Assembly: GCA_013816725.1 (NCBI GenBank)
Contig: JACDEA010000101.1
Location: 1-7,362, forward strand
Source of the DNA: Actinomycetota bacterium
GTDB lineage: Bacteria; Actinomycetota; Acidimicrobiia; Acidimicrobiales; JACDEA01
Length of the DNA stretch: 7,362 bases
Direction: 5' to 3'
Both the position numbers and the translations under genes were made by a program. The notes below the pieces were generated by a model that made no database searches, was not told the origin of the DNA, and saw only the letters and a list, made by a program, of their open reading frames with translations. Shown here piece after piece: positions 6,609-7,362 of the stretch; position 1 is the first letter of the stretch; every line of letters starts with the position of its first letter.

Positions 6609-6638
6609 AGTATACGAACATACGTTCGATAATGTCAA
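6609..6638 (-). promoter_or_regulatory. Near-consensus sigma-70 promoter of the HNH gene
   Basis: On the minus strand, TTGACA (6633-6638) and TATACT (6609-6614) are separated by 18 bases in a locally AT-rich stretch that stands out from the surrounding high-GC DNA. Transcription would start near 6602, giving a leader of about 50 bases before the TTG start. The strength of this promoter implies that it needs a repressor, which matches the LexA box in its spacer. Confidence 0.85.
6615..6628 (-). promoter_or_regulatory. LexA (SOS) box within the promoter spacer
   Basis: CGAAC-N4-GTTCG with perfect 5-bp arms matches the Gram-positive/actinobacterial LexA operator (CGAAC-RNRY-GTTCG) on both strands, including the central RNRY (GTAT). 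It lies between -35 and -10, directly abutting TATACT, where bound LexA would block RNA polymerase. From family knowledge, several 13E12 genes of Mycobacterium tuberculosis carry LexA boxes, so damage-inducible expression of this nuclease is well supported. Confidence 0.88.
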
Positions 6639-6673
6639 GCGCAATCGGATAACTTTTCTCGTGGCTCCTTTGA

Positions 6674-7362
6674 TTAGCCGACGACGTAGTCGTAGACGCG
6701 CCGGGCCACGGCGCCGATGAGGGCGAAGGCCTCGCGCTCGAGCGGGCCGATGCGCTCCTCGTGGCAGCACGGCGACGACCACGGGCCGGTGAGGACCGCG
6801 ACGACCAGATCGCCGTTCGGCGTCGTGATGACGCCGGCGTCGTGGGCCCAACCGGTGCGGTCGCCGGTCTTGTGGGCGATGGCAGTACCGGGCGGCAGCG
6901 CGGGCGGGATGCGGTCGTTCACCTGTTGGCGGCCCAGCAACGCGTACAGCTCGGTGGCTCCCGATCGTTCGCGGCCCAGCAACTCGGCCACGTCTGCCGC
7001 CGTCGTCCGCTGGGGCGAGGCGAGGTACGTGCCGGAGAAGCCGTCGTCGTGCAATGCGGAATCGAGGTCGCCCTTGCCGACCATGTTGAGGCCGGCCACA
7101 CCGCATCCGTCATCGGAGATCACGATCATGAGGCGCAGGCACTCGTCGACGGTGTGCGCACCGTCGCCGCTGGCCTGCGTGCGGCTCACGGTTCCGGCGG
7201 CGATGCGCCGGAACAGCTCGCGCGCAACGAACAGCTTGTAGAGGCTGGCGCTGAGCACGACGCGTCGGGCCAGGTTCTCGCCCCGTTCGCCGGTCGTGAG
7301 GTTCACCGCCACAACGCTGACGGGCACGCGGTGGTGCGTCGCCGCCGCGGTGACCGCCGCAC
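6674..7362 (-). CDS. Class A beta-lactamase-like serine hydrolase, 5' part missing at the right edge
   Basis: The frame stays open to the window edge upstream of GTG 7327, and the residues there (AAVTAAATHHRVPVSVVAVN) continue the family's first helix and strand. The true start, and any signal peptide, therefore probably lie outside. Numbering from GTG 7327, the SxxK nucleophile motif is S28-L-Y-K31, the SDN-like motif is S71-D-D, and the third motif is K153-T-G. The fold is that of PF13354-type penicillin-binding beta-lactamase homologues. The omega-loop ExxLN that supplies the deacylating Glu of true class A beta-lactamases is not visible in the expected stretch (about 90-110). It may thus be a DD-peptidase-like or other serine hydrolase rather than a resistance enzyme. 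It is followed 123 bases later by the same-strand HNH gene; no terminator is seen. Confidence 0.87.
   Translation of the reverse strand, partial: AAVTAAATHHRVPVSVVAVNLTTGERGENLARRVVLSASLYKLFVARELFRRIAAGTVSRTQASGDGAHTVDECLRLMIVISDDGCGVAGLNMVGKGDLDSALHDDGFSGTYLASPQRTTAADVAELLGRERSGATELYALLGRQQVNDRIPPALPPGTAIAHKTGDRTGWAHDAGVITTPNGDLVVAVLTGPWSSPCCHEERIGPLEREAFALIGAVARRVYDYVVG

Overview
This is a high-GC window with strong third-position G/C bias. GTG and TTG starts, a TLP1-type thiolase-like protein, a DUF222/13E12-family HNH nuclease and a Gram-positive-type LexA box all point to an actinobacterium (Actinomycetota). An uncultured or environmental lineage such as Acidimicrobiia is possible, but the sequence does not fix the taxon.

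Layout, left to right. A minus-strand alpha/beta hydrolase (1-609) runs off the left edge and is transcribed divergently from a plus-strand two-gene operon. Gene 1 of the operon (686-3010) is a soluble 774-residue signalling protein with PAS, GGDEF, EAL and a C-terminal histidine-kinase-type ATPase (HATPase_c) domain, but no HisKA/DHp phosphoacceptor domain. Gene 2 (3007-3840) overlaps it by ATGA. It encodes a 7-helix membrane protein built as a 3+1+3 internal duplication. Each half repeats the pattern N-x6-Y-x2-I in its first helix and T-C-x3-H in its second, which resembles the copper/ethylene-binding helices of plant ETR1-type receptors. The operon converges on a minus-strand TLP1-like thiolase homologue (3872-5338) that lacks the thiolase catalytic residues. 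Upstream of that lies a minus-strand DUF222-HNH endonuclease (5417-6550). It is driven by a near-consensus promoter whose spacer holds a perfect-arm SOS (LexA) box, and its ribosome binding site lies in a small hairpin. A minus-strand class A beta-lactamase-like serine hydrolase (6674-7362) runs off the right edge.

The most interesting part is the operon. My inference is that a membrane sensor with two ETR1-like modules and no output domain signals to the co-translated cytosolic protein, which carries the c-di-GMP synthesis, c-di-GMP hydrolysis and ATP-binding modules. This would be a split, c-di-GMP-coupled relative of ethylene/copper receptors. The residue patterns and the overlap are read directly; ligand, partner and direction of signalling are hypotheses. 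The second clear regulatory story is damage-inducible control of the HNH nuclease. I see no tRNA, rRNA, CRISPR array, insertion sequence or attachment site, and no gene-free stretch longer than 123 bases.
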